Assembly: GCA_963757115.1 (NCBI GenBank)
Contig: CAVWQV010000006.1
Location: forward strand, 186,001-250,000
Direction: 5' to 3'
DNA from: CAVWQV01 sp963757115
Lineage (GTDB): Bacteria > Pseudomonadota > Alphaproteobacteria > Acetobacterales > Acetobacteraceae
Length of the DNA stretch: 64,000 bases
Shown here: positions 36,138 through 45,450 of the stretch, in pieces
How positions within the stretch are numbered: position 1 is the stretch's first letter
How the letters are laid out: the number at the start of each line of letters is the position of its first letter
Notes under the pieces: model-generated
Databases searched by the model: none
Told to the model about the DNA's origin: nothing
The model's input: the letters and a program-made list of their open reading frames with translations, nothing else
Position numbers and translations under genes: made by a program

Positions 36138-37652
36138 ACCGCCTGGTCGTGGTATCGAACCGAGTACCGGATCCTGCCGGGAACGGAAGCCAGGCGGGTG
36201 GCCTTGCGGTCGCGCTCGATGGGCTGATCGCGAAGCGCGGCGGGCTATGGTTCGGCTGGAGCGGCAAGGTCAGCTCGGACGCGGCAAAGGCTCCGGTCAA
36301 GGTCGTGCAGTCGGACAAGACCTCGTTCGCAACGGTCGATCTCACGCAGTCGGAATACGACCGATACTACAGCGGGTTCTCGAACGGTCTTCTCTGGCCG
36401 GTTCTGCACACGATGCCGGAGCTGATGTCCTACGACCGGCGGGACGCCCAATCGTATCGCGCCGTGAACGCCCGAATGGCGGATCCCACTGGTGCCAATG
36501 TTGCGGCCCGACGACCTGATCTGGGTGCATGACTATCACATGCTGGCCTTGCCTGCGCTTGCTTCGCGCCCGGCAGGTTCGCAACCCCATCGGCTTTTTT
36601 CTGCACATCCCGTTTCCCGGCCCCGACGTCTGGCGAGCGTATCCGAGATGCCAGCGCTTATCCGTGACTTGCTGGCGGCCGACCTGATCGGCTTTCAAAC
36701 CGACCGGGACGCCGAGAACTTCGCCGCGGCCGCCCAGGCGCTCGCCGGGGCGCTCGACTACGTGGACGGCTGGCTCCGGCTTCCGGGCCGGCAGGTGCGG
36801 CTCGGCGTGTTCCCCGTCGAGATCGATGCGCACGAGTTCGCGGCCACCGCTGCGAAGTCCTGGCGCGGGCAGGGGACCGAGCGCCTTCGCCGGAGCCTGC
36901 AAGGCCAGAAGCTCATCCTCGGGGTCGACCGGCTCGACCCGACCAAGGGGCTTCTCCAGCGCGTCGGCGGTCTCCGGCGGCTGCTTGAAACCCGCCCGGA
37001 CTGGCACGGCCAGATCACCTTGCTGCAGATCGCCGCGGTGTCTCGCAAGGAGGTCGTTCCTTACCGGGCGCTCCGCGCTGCGCTGGATAGCGAAAGCGGG
37101 AGTGTGAACAGCGAGTTCGGCGACCCGGATTGGACACCGGTCCGCATCGTGGCGCGCGCGGGAGTGCGCAACCAGATGGCAGGCTACATGCGAGAGGCGC
37201 GCGTCGGGCTGGTCACGCCCTTGCGTGACGGCATGAACCTGGTTGCCAAGGAGTACGTGGCCGCCCAGGATCCGCAGAACCCGGGCGCCCTCGTGCTTTC
37301 CCGGTTCGCCGGGGCAGCGCGTCAGCTCGAGGCGGCCATCCTGGTCAACCCGCACGACCCTGACGACATGGCCGACGCTCTGGATGCCGCGCTTCGGATG
37401 GATGTGGCCGAACGGCAGGAACGGTGGAACGCAATGTGGCAGGCGATCGCCCCCGCATCTCCCCTGGGATGGGGTCGTTCGTTCCTGGCCGCGCTTCTCC
37501 GCGCTGTCACGGCAGTGGACGAGCAGCAGGAACGCGCGGGCTACCGAATGGAGCGCTCAGGGGAGGGCATCATGCTCCGGCGATCCAGGGTCGACTCTGG
37601 CCGCGTCCCGCCGGCGTCATCGACCACCCCTAATCCGCGCCAGATCAATTGA
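36134..37652 (+). CDS. otsA: Trehalose-6-phosphate synthase, three frame breaks
   Basis: A GT20 enzyme making trehalose-6-phosphate from glucose-6-phosphate and a nucleotide-glucose. N-terminal VVVSNRVPDPAG and GGLAVALDGLIAKRGGLWFGW are the donor loop; LIWVHDYHM, GFFLHIPFPGPDVWRA, LIGFQTDRDAENF, ILGVDRLDPTKGLLQR and VTPLRDGMNLVAKEYVAAQ follow. The frame changes near 36490 (before VPMLRPDDLIW), near 36560 and back near 36645, the last two flanking the FFLHIPFPGPDVW segment, which lies in a different frame from both sides. About 506 residues when joined. No otsB phosphatase gene is adjacent. It converges with the alpha-E gene 21 bp away. Confidence 0.85.
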
Positions 37653-37673
37653 CGGTTCGCCGCGGACAGTCGT

Positions 37674-38657
37674 TCAGGCGGGGAAAAACGCCTCGGCGAT
37701 GTCCTGATGCAGGGCCCCGAGTTCGCGCTGAATCCCGTCCAGAAACTCGGAAAAGCCTCTTGCGAGGATGTTGTCGATCGAGGCGGTCGCGACAAACGCA
37801 CGGAGTTCGTCGACCCTTTCGAGTGGCCGAAGACTTCCCTGCAAGAAGTAGCGCATCCTTAGCTGCGACAGGTGCCATTCAAGCTGGGCGAGGTTGAGCC
37901 CAAGCGAACGCGGGAATGCCCCGTTTATCAATAGGAACTGTGCAACGTCGCGTGGCCGGTAGCCGCGCGGGTTGGCCCGGCGATAAGCGTGGTAGCCGGC
38001 AGCGGCTCGCAGCAGCGTGTTCCACTGTCCCGCGTCCACTTCCATGTCCACGGCCGTACCCAGCAAGGGATTGAACTTGATGTCGAGCAGCCGCGTGAGC
38101 TGATCGGCGCGCTCGAGATGTCGGCCGAGCGCATAGAAATGCCAGCTTTGATCGCGATAGAACGTGCCCTCGGTGATGCCGGTATGGGCCTGAACACCGT
38201 CCCGCAGCGCGGCGCACAGCCGGGACAGTTCGGCGGGCGCGATATCCGCCTCTTCAAGGCTGCGGATGTGGCCGTGAAAGATGTTCATCTGCAGCCACAT
38301 CTCGGTCGAGATCAGGGCCCGCAGGGTGCGTGCGTTTTCCCGCGCCGCATGGATCGCGGTCTGCACGGAAGTCGGATTGTCGTGGTCAAGCAGGTAGAAG
38401 CGCGCCACCGTCCCGGCGCTGGCCTCGCGATGCCGAGCGAAGAAGCGCTCCTCGTCGGAATTGATGCGCACGATCGCCACCCAACTCGGCCCGTCATCTC
38501 CGTCGCGCGCGTAGGTGCGGGTAACGTCCAGGATACGGGCCAGATTCTCGATGCGCTCCATGTAGCGCGCCATCCAAAGCACGTCGGCCGCATTGCGGGC
38601 GAGCAGTGGTTGCGCGCCTGCTTCGTCCTGCATGGCTTCCGCATCGGCCCCGCTCAC
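37674..38657 (-). CDS. Alpha-E domain protein (DUF403)
   Basis: A 327-residue, all-helical protein of the alpha-E family. Diagnostic segments are LLARNAADVLWMARYMERIENLARIL near the start, WHFYALGRHLERADQLTRLLDIKF, and PRSLGLNLAQLEWHL. The family is found beside circularly permuted ATP-grasp ligases and is thought to work with them in a peptide-modification or peptide-synthesis step; its biochemical role is not established. I place the start at a GTG (38657) overlapping the ATP-grasp stop by 4 bp. The transglutaminase-like protein that often completes this pair is not adjacent here. It is the last gene of the minus-strand run. Confidence 0.88.
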   Translation of the reverse strand: MSGADAEAMQDEAGAQPLLARNAADVLWMARYMERIENLARILDVTRTYARDGDDGPSWVAIVRINSDEERFFARHREASAGTVARFYLLDHDNPTSVQTAIHAARENARTLRALISTEMWLQMNIFHGHIRSLEEADIAPAELSRLCAALRDGVQAHTGITEGTFYRDQSWHFYALGRHLERADQLTRLLDIKFNPLLGTAVDMEVDAGQWNTLLRAAAGYHAYRRANPRGYRPRDVAQFLLINGAFPRSLGLNLAQLEWHLSQLRMRYFLQGSLRPLERVDELRAFVATASIDNILARGFSEFLDGIQRELGALHQDIAEAFFPA

Positions 38658-40129
38658 GCCAGCACCCAGGTGTCCTTGGAGCCGCCTCCTTGGGACGAGT
38701 TCACGACGATGGTGCCTTCCCGCAGTGCAACGCGGGTCAAGCCACCGGGCAGCACCCACGTCTCGCGCCCGGTTACCGCGAACGGACGGAGGTCCACGTG
38801 CCGAGCGCCGAACCCGCTGTTCCCGAGCGTGGGTGAAACCGACAGCGAAACCATGGGCTGACTGATGTAGTTTGACGGGTTGGCACGCAGCCGGTCGCGG
38901 AACTCGGCGAGTTGCGTGCTCGACGCCTGCGGTCCGATCAGCAGCCCGTAGCCGCCCGACTCGGCGACCGGCTTGACCACCAGGTCGGCCAACCGATCGA
39001 GTGTATACTCCAAACCCTCCGGCTCGGCGCAGATACGCGTCGGAACGTTCGGCAGGATTGCATCCTGATCGAGGTAGTAGCGAATGATACGCGGCACGTA
39101 GGCGTACATCGCCTTGTCGTCGCAGACACCCGTGCCAACCGCGTTCGCGATCGCGACTTGGCCACGTCTCCAGGCTGCGAACAAGCCGCGCACTCCGAGA
39201 GAGCTGTCGGTGCGGAAGGCGTCGGGGTCGAGGAAGTCGTCGTTCAGGCGTCGATAGATCGTGTGCACCGGCGCCAAGCCGGCCGTGGTCCGCATGAAAA
39301 CGCCGCGTTCATCGGCAAGGAGGTCACGGCCCTCGACCAGCGGCACGCCCATCTCGCGCGCCAGGAACACGTGCTCGAAGTATGCGGAGTTGTAGATGCC
39401 GGGAGAAAGCAGCACGACTTGTGGATCGGGCACCGTCGGTGGCGCGATCTCGCTTAGCGCCTCGTGCAGTCGGAGGCCGTACTCGTCGACCGAGCGCACG
39501 TTGAGCCCGGACATCAGGTCGGCCAGGATGCGCAACGACATATGCCGGTTTTCGACCACGTAGGAGACGCCTGACGGCGTGCGTGCATTGTCCTCGAGAA
39601 CCAGCCAACGCCCCGTCTCGTCGCGGACGATGTCGGTTCCGCAGACGTGCACATAGGTGCCGAGGGGGACATCGAAGCCATGCATGGCGGCGCAGTAGCC
39701 GGCATTGCCGAGCACCAGCTCGCGTGGCACCACGCCGTCCTTCAGGATTTTCTGGTCATGGTAGATATCGTGCAGGAACAAGTTCAGGGCCTGCACGCGC
39801 TGACGCACGCCGGTCTCGATCACGGTCCACTCATCCGCCGTGATTACCCGCGGGATCAGGTCGAAGGGCAGGATGCGATCAATTGCGGTCGCGTCCGAGT
39901 AAACGGTGAAAGTGATGCCGCGCTCCAGCAGCTCGCGTTCACTGTCGGTCGCCCGTCGATGGAGCGCCTCCGTCGGTAGCGCCGCGAGCCGCTCAATCAG
40001 CAGATCGATTGCGGGATTGGCGGGCAGGCCCGGGCGCAGCATCTCGCAGAAAAACCGGCCGGGGTCGTAGCTGCCGAGGCGCGCGGGCGAACCGAGGGAC
40101 TGCCGCATTCCGGCCATTTGCTGCTCCAT
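38654..40129 (-). CDS. Circularly permuted ATP-grasp ligase (DUF404/DUF407 type)
   Basis: A 491-residue member of the circularly permuted ATP-grasp type 2 family. Landmarks: GITFTVYSDATAIDRILPFDLIPRVI, ALNLFLHDIYHDQKIL, GRWLVLEDNARTPSGVSYV, NAVGTGVCDDKAMYAYVP, LVVKPVAESGGYGLLIGP, and the closing GIVVNSSQGGGSKDTWVL-like end. These enzymes are predicted to form amide bonds using ATP; the substrates are unknown. It lies 77 bp after a GT4 glycosyltransferase and overlaps the alpha-E gene. GGGAGAGG stands about 13 bases before the ATG. Confidence 0.9.
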   Translation of the reverse strand: MEQQMAGMRQSLGSPARLGSYDPGRFFCEMLRPGLPANPAIDLLIERLAALPTEALHRRATDSERELLERGITFTVYSDATAIDRILPFDLIPRVITADEWTVIETGVRQRVQALNLFLHDIYHDQKILKDGVVPRELVLGNAGYCAAMHGFDVPLGTYVHVCGTDIVRDETGRWLVLEDNARTPSGVSYVVENRHMSLRILADLMSGLNVRSVDEYGLRLHEALSEIAPPTVPDPQVVLLSPGIYNSAYFEHVFLAREMGVPLVEGRDLLADERGVFMRTTAGLAPVHTIYRRLNDDFLDPDAFRTDSSLGVRGLFAAWRRGQVAIANAVGTGVCDDKAMYAYVPRIIRYYLDQDAILPNVPTRICAEPEGLEYTLDRLADLVVKPVAESGGYGLLIGPQASSTQLAEFRDRLRANPSNYISQPMVSLSVSPTLGNSGFGARHVDLRPFAVTGRETWVLPGGLTRVALREGTIVVNSSQGGGSKDTWVLA

Positions 40130-40206
40130 CCGGCCGCCTCTCCCTCGTCCCTTTCATCCTCGATGGACTACCCTCAAGCCAGATACCTAGCAAATGCTGC
40201 GCCAAG

Positions 40207-41460
40207 TCAAGCCGATGCCCGTCGCTGCGGCACATGCTCGGACCCGTGCGCGATTCGCCCAATCAGCGCACGATACTCGGCGATGTATTCCGCCATGCCG
40301 AGGCTCTTCTCCGCATAACGCCGGGCGCCCGAGCGTAACCGGCGCGACAGAACCTCGTCGTCCAGCAGGCCGAGCACCGCGTCGGCAAGGCCGTCCGTGT
40401 CGAAGAACGGAACCAGCAAGCCATTGCGCTTGTGGCGGACGAACTCGCGCACCGGCTCGGTATCGCTGCCAACCACTGCGCAACCGCTCGCGAGGGCTTC
40501 GCGCAGCGACCAGGACGCGACGAACGGATAGGTGAGATAAACGTGCGCGTCCGAGCGTTGCAGCATTCGGAGATAGGTGCGGTAGTCGATCCGGCCGGGA
40601 AACAGCACGCGCCCGAGATCAATCTTGCCTGACATCTCCTTCAGCAAGATTTGCTTCCAGGTCGTGCCAAGCGGCACGGCGCCATAGCTCACCCCGTCAC
40701 CGCCGACCAGCACCACCCGGATGTCCTTGCGGGCCGAAAGCAGCCGCGGCAACGCCCGCATCACGACGTGAAAGCCGCGGTATGGCTCGAGGTCACGGGC
40801 GACGTAGGTGATGAGTTTTTCATTCGGCGCGACCTCGATGTCCCCGATGCGGAACGGTGCCGCGCGAACGTCCGGGTCGGGTCGGGTCAGCGCCAAGTCC
40901 ACGCCTTCCGCCAGCAGAGTGATTTGTTCGCGGGCCCATGCCGGATAGGTTGAGAGTTGCCACGCCGTCGGAGTTTGCCCGAAGCCGCCCAGGTTGAGGG
41001 CAAGAAGGTTGACCGCGTTCTTGGCTCGAATGCGGGGAAAGTCCGCAGGATCGGCGGGGAACTCGGGGTCGAAGCCGACATCGATGCCGTCGACATGGTA
41101 GAAAAACTCGAAATACCCGAGCACGGGCGCGTCCGGCCACACGTCACGGAGATGCAGCAGCTCTCCCCAACCGTGATGGCCGATGATGATGTCAGGCGCA
41201 AAGCCGAGCTTTTTGAGGTTGGTGGCCGTGCGCGCGACCGACTCGCCCCGGCGCGCCGCGGTCTCGAACTCCCGCACCGTGACATGGGTATCGGGCCCGG
41301 GCGGTTCGGGCGCCCGGTACGGCACTTTCCGTACCCCCGAGATTTCGTTGGCGTTCGGTTGCGTAATGAACACGATCTCATGCTGCCGCTCGGCCACGAG
41401 GTGCCGGACGATGTGCAGGAACTGACCGGGGAAGTTCTGGTGGACGAACAGGAAGCGCAC
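40207..41460 (-). CDS. GT4-family glycosyltransferase
   Basis: A 417-residue GT-B enzyme. The N-terminal domain starts MRFLFVHQNFPGQFLHIVRHL; the C-terminal domain has NEKLITYVARDLEPYRGFHV, RVLFPGRIDYRTYLRML, and the donor-binding SWSLREALASGCAVVGSDTEPV followed by REFVRHKRNGLLVPFFD. This start and the IRAKNAVNLLAL region are typical of GT4 proteins found in polysaccharide clusters of alphaproteobacteria. It starts with GTG at 41460, 43 bp after the ChW-like protein gene. Donor and acceptor sugars are not predictable. Confidence 0.88.
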   Translation of the reverse strand: MRFLFVHQNFPGQFLHIVRHLVAERQHEIVFITQPNANEISGVRKVPYRAPEPPGPDTHVTVREFETAARRGESVARTATNLKKLGFAPDIIIGHHGWGELLHLRDVWPDAPVLGYFEFFYHVDGIDVGFDPEFPADPADFPRIRAKNAVNLLALNLGGFGQTPTAWQLSTYPAWAREQITLLAEGVDLALTRPDPDVRAAPFRIGDIEVAPNEKLITYVARDLEPYRGFHVVMRALPRLLSARKDIRVVLVGGDGVSYGAVPLGTTWKQILLKEMSGKIDLGRVLFPGRIDYRTYLRMLQRSDAHVYLTYPFVASWSLREALASGCAVVGSDTEPVREFVRHKRNGLLVPFFDTDGLADAVLGLLDDEVLSRRLRSGARRYAEKSLGMAEYIAEYRALIGRIAHGSEHVPQRRASA

Positions 41461-41503
41461 GCGACAGCTCGATCCGGAAATGGTTAGCGTGGTCGGGCGA
41501 GGG

Positions 41504-42487
41504 TCAACGGCTGCTCCGTCGCGCTGATTTCAGCACGCGCGGCGTCCTGGATGCCACCGGTGCCGGCTCCGGCTTGGTGCTTCGCTGCACGGGTTTGGCG
41601 GCTGCCGGCTTTCGCGCCAGCACGATCTGGAACGCCTCGAGCGCGGCCAGGCTCTCCGCCTCGCAGGCTTCGCCGGCCGGCACCGGGCCGGCGGAGCTAC
41701 CATCGACGAAGGTGGCGCTGCAGCTGCACTCGAACGCCTCCGCTGCCGCGGCCCGTAGGCGAACCCGTACCCCGAGCACCGGCAGCGCCATGCCGCGGCT
41801 GCCACAGAACGTGCCGCCTTCGACCCAGGGCGATAGCCATCCGCGACCGAGCACGGCCTGATACTCGATGTCTGCCGGGTTGAACCCTTCGCGGCCCGGG
41901 CCGGTTTTCGGCGCGATGGCGAAGCCCTCAATCCATTTCTTGCTGCCGCGCACCCCGATCCATTCGCCGATGCGGGCGCTGATGTCCCCGAAGCGGGACA
42001 CGTGGGCGATCACCTCCGCATCCGCCGGTGGGGCGGCCGGAGCGGGCGCGGTGGCGGCAGGCGAGGAGGAAGCTGTAGCCTCCTGAAGGCTCAATCGCTC
42101 GATCCTGAGCCGCGGAGCCGCCTCGGCCCGGTGGTTGGTTGACTGATAGATCGTAACGAGCACCTGTGACGAACCCGAGGACACGCGCACCAACGCCGCG
42201 TCGTCCGGACCGCCGAGCCAACCGTCATCACGGAACGTGGCGATCGACACGGCCTCGGCCCGGCTTGCCGCGCCGGGTGCCGGCGAGACCCGGACGCCGG
42301 GCAGGCCGGACCCGTCCCTCGGCGCCGCAGCACCCGGCGTGCTGCCGATATAAAACAGCCCAGCCTCCAGCGTGAGAAGGTAAGCCGACGCCTTGAGTTC
42401 GGTCAGCCGAGCATTTTCGTCCGAGAGTCTTGCAGCTTGCGATTGCGGTGGGGATGCCATTGCAGCTTGGGACATGTTTTGTCTCAT
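41504..42487 (-). CDS. Protein with three ChW-like (hydrophobic-W) repeats
   Basis: A 327-residue protein with no clear signal peptide or membrane segment. Three repeats of the 'clostridial hydrophobic W' type are visible: AHVSRFGDISARIGEWIG and SKKWIEGFAI (about 161-191), IEYQAVLGRGWLSPWVEGGT with GMALPVLGVRVRL (about 208-244), and SATFVDGSSAGPVPAGEACE with LAALEAFQIVLA (about 257-291). The spacing G-W-x(n)-G-x-x-x-G-x-x-x-x-x-x-E/L matches ChW units, which bind carbohydrate or surface ligands in Gram-positive bacteria. The middle (135-155) is an Ala/Pro linker and the tail is basic. It lies between two glycosyltransferase genes (gaps 19 and 43 bp). Function unknown; possibly a sugar-binding scaffold. 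Confidence 0.7.
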   Translation of the reverse strand: MRQNMSQAAMASPPQSQAARLSDENARLTELKASAYLLTLEAGLFYIGSTPGAAAPRDGSGLPGVRVSPAPGAASRAEAVSIATFRDDGWLGGPDDAALVRVSSGSSQVLVTIYQSTNHRAEAAPRLRIERLSLQEATASSSPAATAPAPAAPPADAEVIAHVSRFGDISARIGEWIGVRGSKKWIEGFAIAPKTGPGREGFNPADIEYQAVLGRGWLSPWVEGGTFCGSRGMALPVLGVRVRLRAAAAEAFECSCSATFVDGSSAGPVPAGEACEAESLAALEAFQIVLARKPAAAKPVQRSTKPEPAPVASRTPRVLKSARRSSR

Positions 42488-42506
42488 CTTCGCTGATAGG
42501 AAGCGG

Positions 42507-45435
42507 TCAGCTCGCTACCAAGTCGCAATTTTCGGTTGCAGAGCGCCGGCGCCATTCATGGCGGGTCTCTCGCGCCATCGCAAGCAAAGTGTCGTTCAGC
42601 GTGCCGATGGATGTGCTCGGCGGAAGCAGGCGGCCTCGTCCGGTGCGGCGGATGCGCTCGGCTTGAGCGCCGAGATCGAAAGCCAGGACTTCGAGACCCG
42701 CCTGCCACGCCTCGCTGAGCGAGAAGCACCAGGTTTCGGGAACCACAGAGGGTAGAAGCGCCACTTCGGCCTGCTGCGCCTCGATCAGTGCTGCGGCTTC
42801 GTCCGGCTTGTATGGTCCGGTTACGAAAACGTGGCCGGTTGCGATGAGTTGTTCGTCGTCGTCGGTCAGACCCACCACGGCGAATTCGAGCGGCAGCGCC
42901 CGGGTCGCGGCGTCGGATGCCGCGGCGAGCAGCACGTCATATCCCTTGGCCGCCCCAATGCCGCCAATGACGCAAACCCGGGCCGTTCCGTCGGCTGAAC
43001 GATACCGCCGCCGGGCAGGAGGCGCCTCCGGTTCGTGCGCGACCACCTGCACGGCCAATCCGGGAAATTGCCGACGCATCCTGAGCGCCGCGTCGGTGGA
43101 TGGCGCGCGCACCTGGCTGGCTGCCTTCAGGAACTTGGCCGCGCGCGTCCGCAGGGCCGCCACCGAGATGTCCTCTTCGAACGCGCTGCCGTGCTCGACG
43201 ACGCAACGTTCGCATACCGCCGCGGCCGGCTCGCCGCAGTAGCGCCGCGCTCCCCCGAGCAACGTCACGCGCGGACAGAACCAGGCGTAGTCATGAACGG
43301 TGACGGAGTAGGGAACCCCCAGCATGGCGGGCAGCGCCATGAGGCCTGGGTGATGGTCCAGCAAGTGGTGGAATTCCACGCGATCGGGACGCTGGCGCAA
43401 CAGGAAGCGGCTGAGGGCGCCCAACTCGGCCGGCAGGGCGAAGCGGAGATTTGGGAAGCCGCGGGACAGCCCGTCGTCGACGCAAGCCGTCTTGTCCTGT
43501 CCCGGCCGCAGCACAATCGGGCGAAGCCCTTCGGCGGCCAGGGCGGCACAACGCTCGGCCAGGTGACGCTCGACCCCGCCGCCCTGGTCGTGGCTCACCA
43601 ACACGACGGTCCGCTCGTCCCGAGATCGACGCCAGCGCGCGGCATCGAGTCGGCGACGCGCTTCGGCAAGCGGGTCCTTGGCCGCGAAATCGGCTACCAG
43701 AGCATCGTAATGCGGGTGCAGTGACGCCAGCACGCGCGCGTTCCGCCTCGCGAGATGCGCGCTGGCGCCGGCGAAGGACAGTCCGCCGCGGTGAGCGACG
43801 AACACGCCGGGGGCGGCGACATGCCGCCAGCCAAGGGCGCGCGCGCGCATCGCCCAGTCATTTTCCTCGCCGTACCCTTGCGCGAACACATCCTCGCGGA
43901 GCAGGCCGACGGCCTCAAGGCAGTCGCGGCGGACGAACATGCAGAACCCGACCGGGGTCGGGATCTCCACCACGCGCCCGCGATTGGCGCGATGCGCGAG
44001 GGAGCCGAGCCGCTCGGTTTCCGCCCTGTCCGGCATCGGATGAGACACCCCGGCGGCCGGGTAGCTGAGAATGGTGGCGCTGTTCGACAGCGGACATGCG
44101 GAACCGATTTCGGCCGACCCGTAAGCCGCCTCGCGCAGCCGCTCGAGCCAGTGCGGCGGGAGCAAGGTGTCGCTGTTGAGCAGCACCACGTCCGCAGCGG
44201 GCCGGGCCGCCCGGAACCCCGCGTTCGCGCTGCGAGGAAAGCCAAGGCTCGACCCGTGCCGGATCAACCGGATGCGCGCGACGCCGCACGAGCGCCTCAA
44301 GCGCCGCCCGCACCATGGGATCGCGCGAGCCGTCATCGACGACGATGACCCTCGTTGTCGGGCCGATCGTCGCCAACAAGCTTTCCAGGCATTCGACGAC
44401 GAGGGCGCCGCCGTCCCGGACGGGCACGATCACGTCGATCGGACGGGGCGTGCTCCGTTGCCGCGGGCGGCGCCATCCTGGAGGGCAGGCCGGGGCGGGA
44501 GCTTCCGGCGCCCGGAGCAGCGGGCTGCCGAGCAGGTCGATCCCGTCCTCGTCGAGCACGCGAACCAGCCCTTGCCCCAACCGTCGCAGCGCGTGGGCCG
44601 ACACCGTGAAGCCCCGCGCGCGACGCAGCACGGCATTAGCGCTGGTCCCCGGATATGGCGCGCGAGCACGGATGGTGGAGGTCCCGTTCCCCTCCAGGTG
44701 CAGGATCGGCTCGGCATCCGGGTCGGCCGGGTGCCATGCCCACCCGACGACGTCGCCGCCCTCCCACTCGACGCAGCCTTCCAACCGGCGGATCGAGGCC
44801 AAGTCGACCGGGCTGCCCACCAGTGGGCGACCATCCGCCACAACCGCGAGCCAACGTGCTCCGCGCCACTCCGACGGCAGCTTGCGCAGGTTCGGCCTGT
44901 CGCCCGGTTCACGACGCTTGCGCGGGGAGGCGATGGGGGCGCCATCCAGGCTCACAACGATCCGGCCGCCGGCGGAGCCACCGATGGTGAGCTCGCCCTG
45001 GCGGGAAAGGGCGCACCACCCGGAGCCCCCAGCCGCGCGGACGATTGCATCGGCCGCGACCCCCGCGTCCGCCGGTGCGACGAAGCGCCCGAGCGCCTGC
45101 CCCAGAGCCGCAGCGGCTTCGCCGAACGCGCCGCAACGGAGCCGGGCGACGGCCAAGCCGTGCCAGGCTTCCCGCACGTCGTGCGTTTTCGCCAGCCGGG
45201 CGAACAGATCGGCTGCGCGAGCAGGGTCCCGCGAAAGACAGGCGGCGGCGAGGGCGAGCGCGATCGTGCCGTCCTCCGGTGCGATGCGGGCCGCGCGATC
45301 GAGCCAGCGGATCGCGCCGTCGACCTCACCCGCTGCCAGGGCGGCTTGCCCGCGCAGCCACGCGGCCCGCGCGTTCCGGGCCGCGTCCTCCTGCCTGGTC
45401 AAGGCGTCGGTCTGGCCGGCGGCCGGCGCCGCCAT
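42507..45435 (-). CDS. TPR-containing glycosyltransferase with GT2 and GT4-like domains, one frame break
   Basis: A large protein of about 976 residues. Residues 1-130 form TPR-like helices (ALAAGEVDGAIRWLDRAARIAPED). A beta-rich region follows, then a GT2 domain starting RPIDVIVPVRDGGALVVECL, with DVVLLNSDTLLPPHWLERL (the D-x-D-like position) and YGEENDWAMRARALGWRH (catalytic ED..W). The C-terminal third is GT-B-like: VVLVSHDQGGGVERHLAERC, CVIGGIGAAKGYDVL and VPETWCFSLSEAWQAGLEVLAFD. One base is wrong near 44280, between ALEALVRR and RIRLIRHGSSLGFPRSAN. It starts 15 bp after the SEL1 gene. Its two transferase domains suggest it builds a disaccharide or polymer on a protein or lipid acceptor. 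Confidence 0.83.
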
Positions 45436-45450
45436 CCGGCTTCAGCGTCG

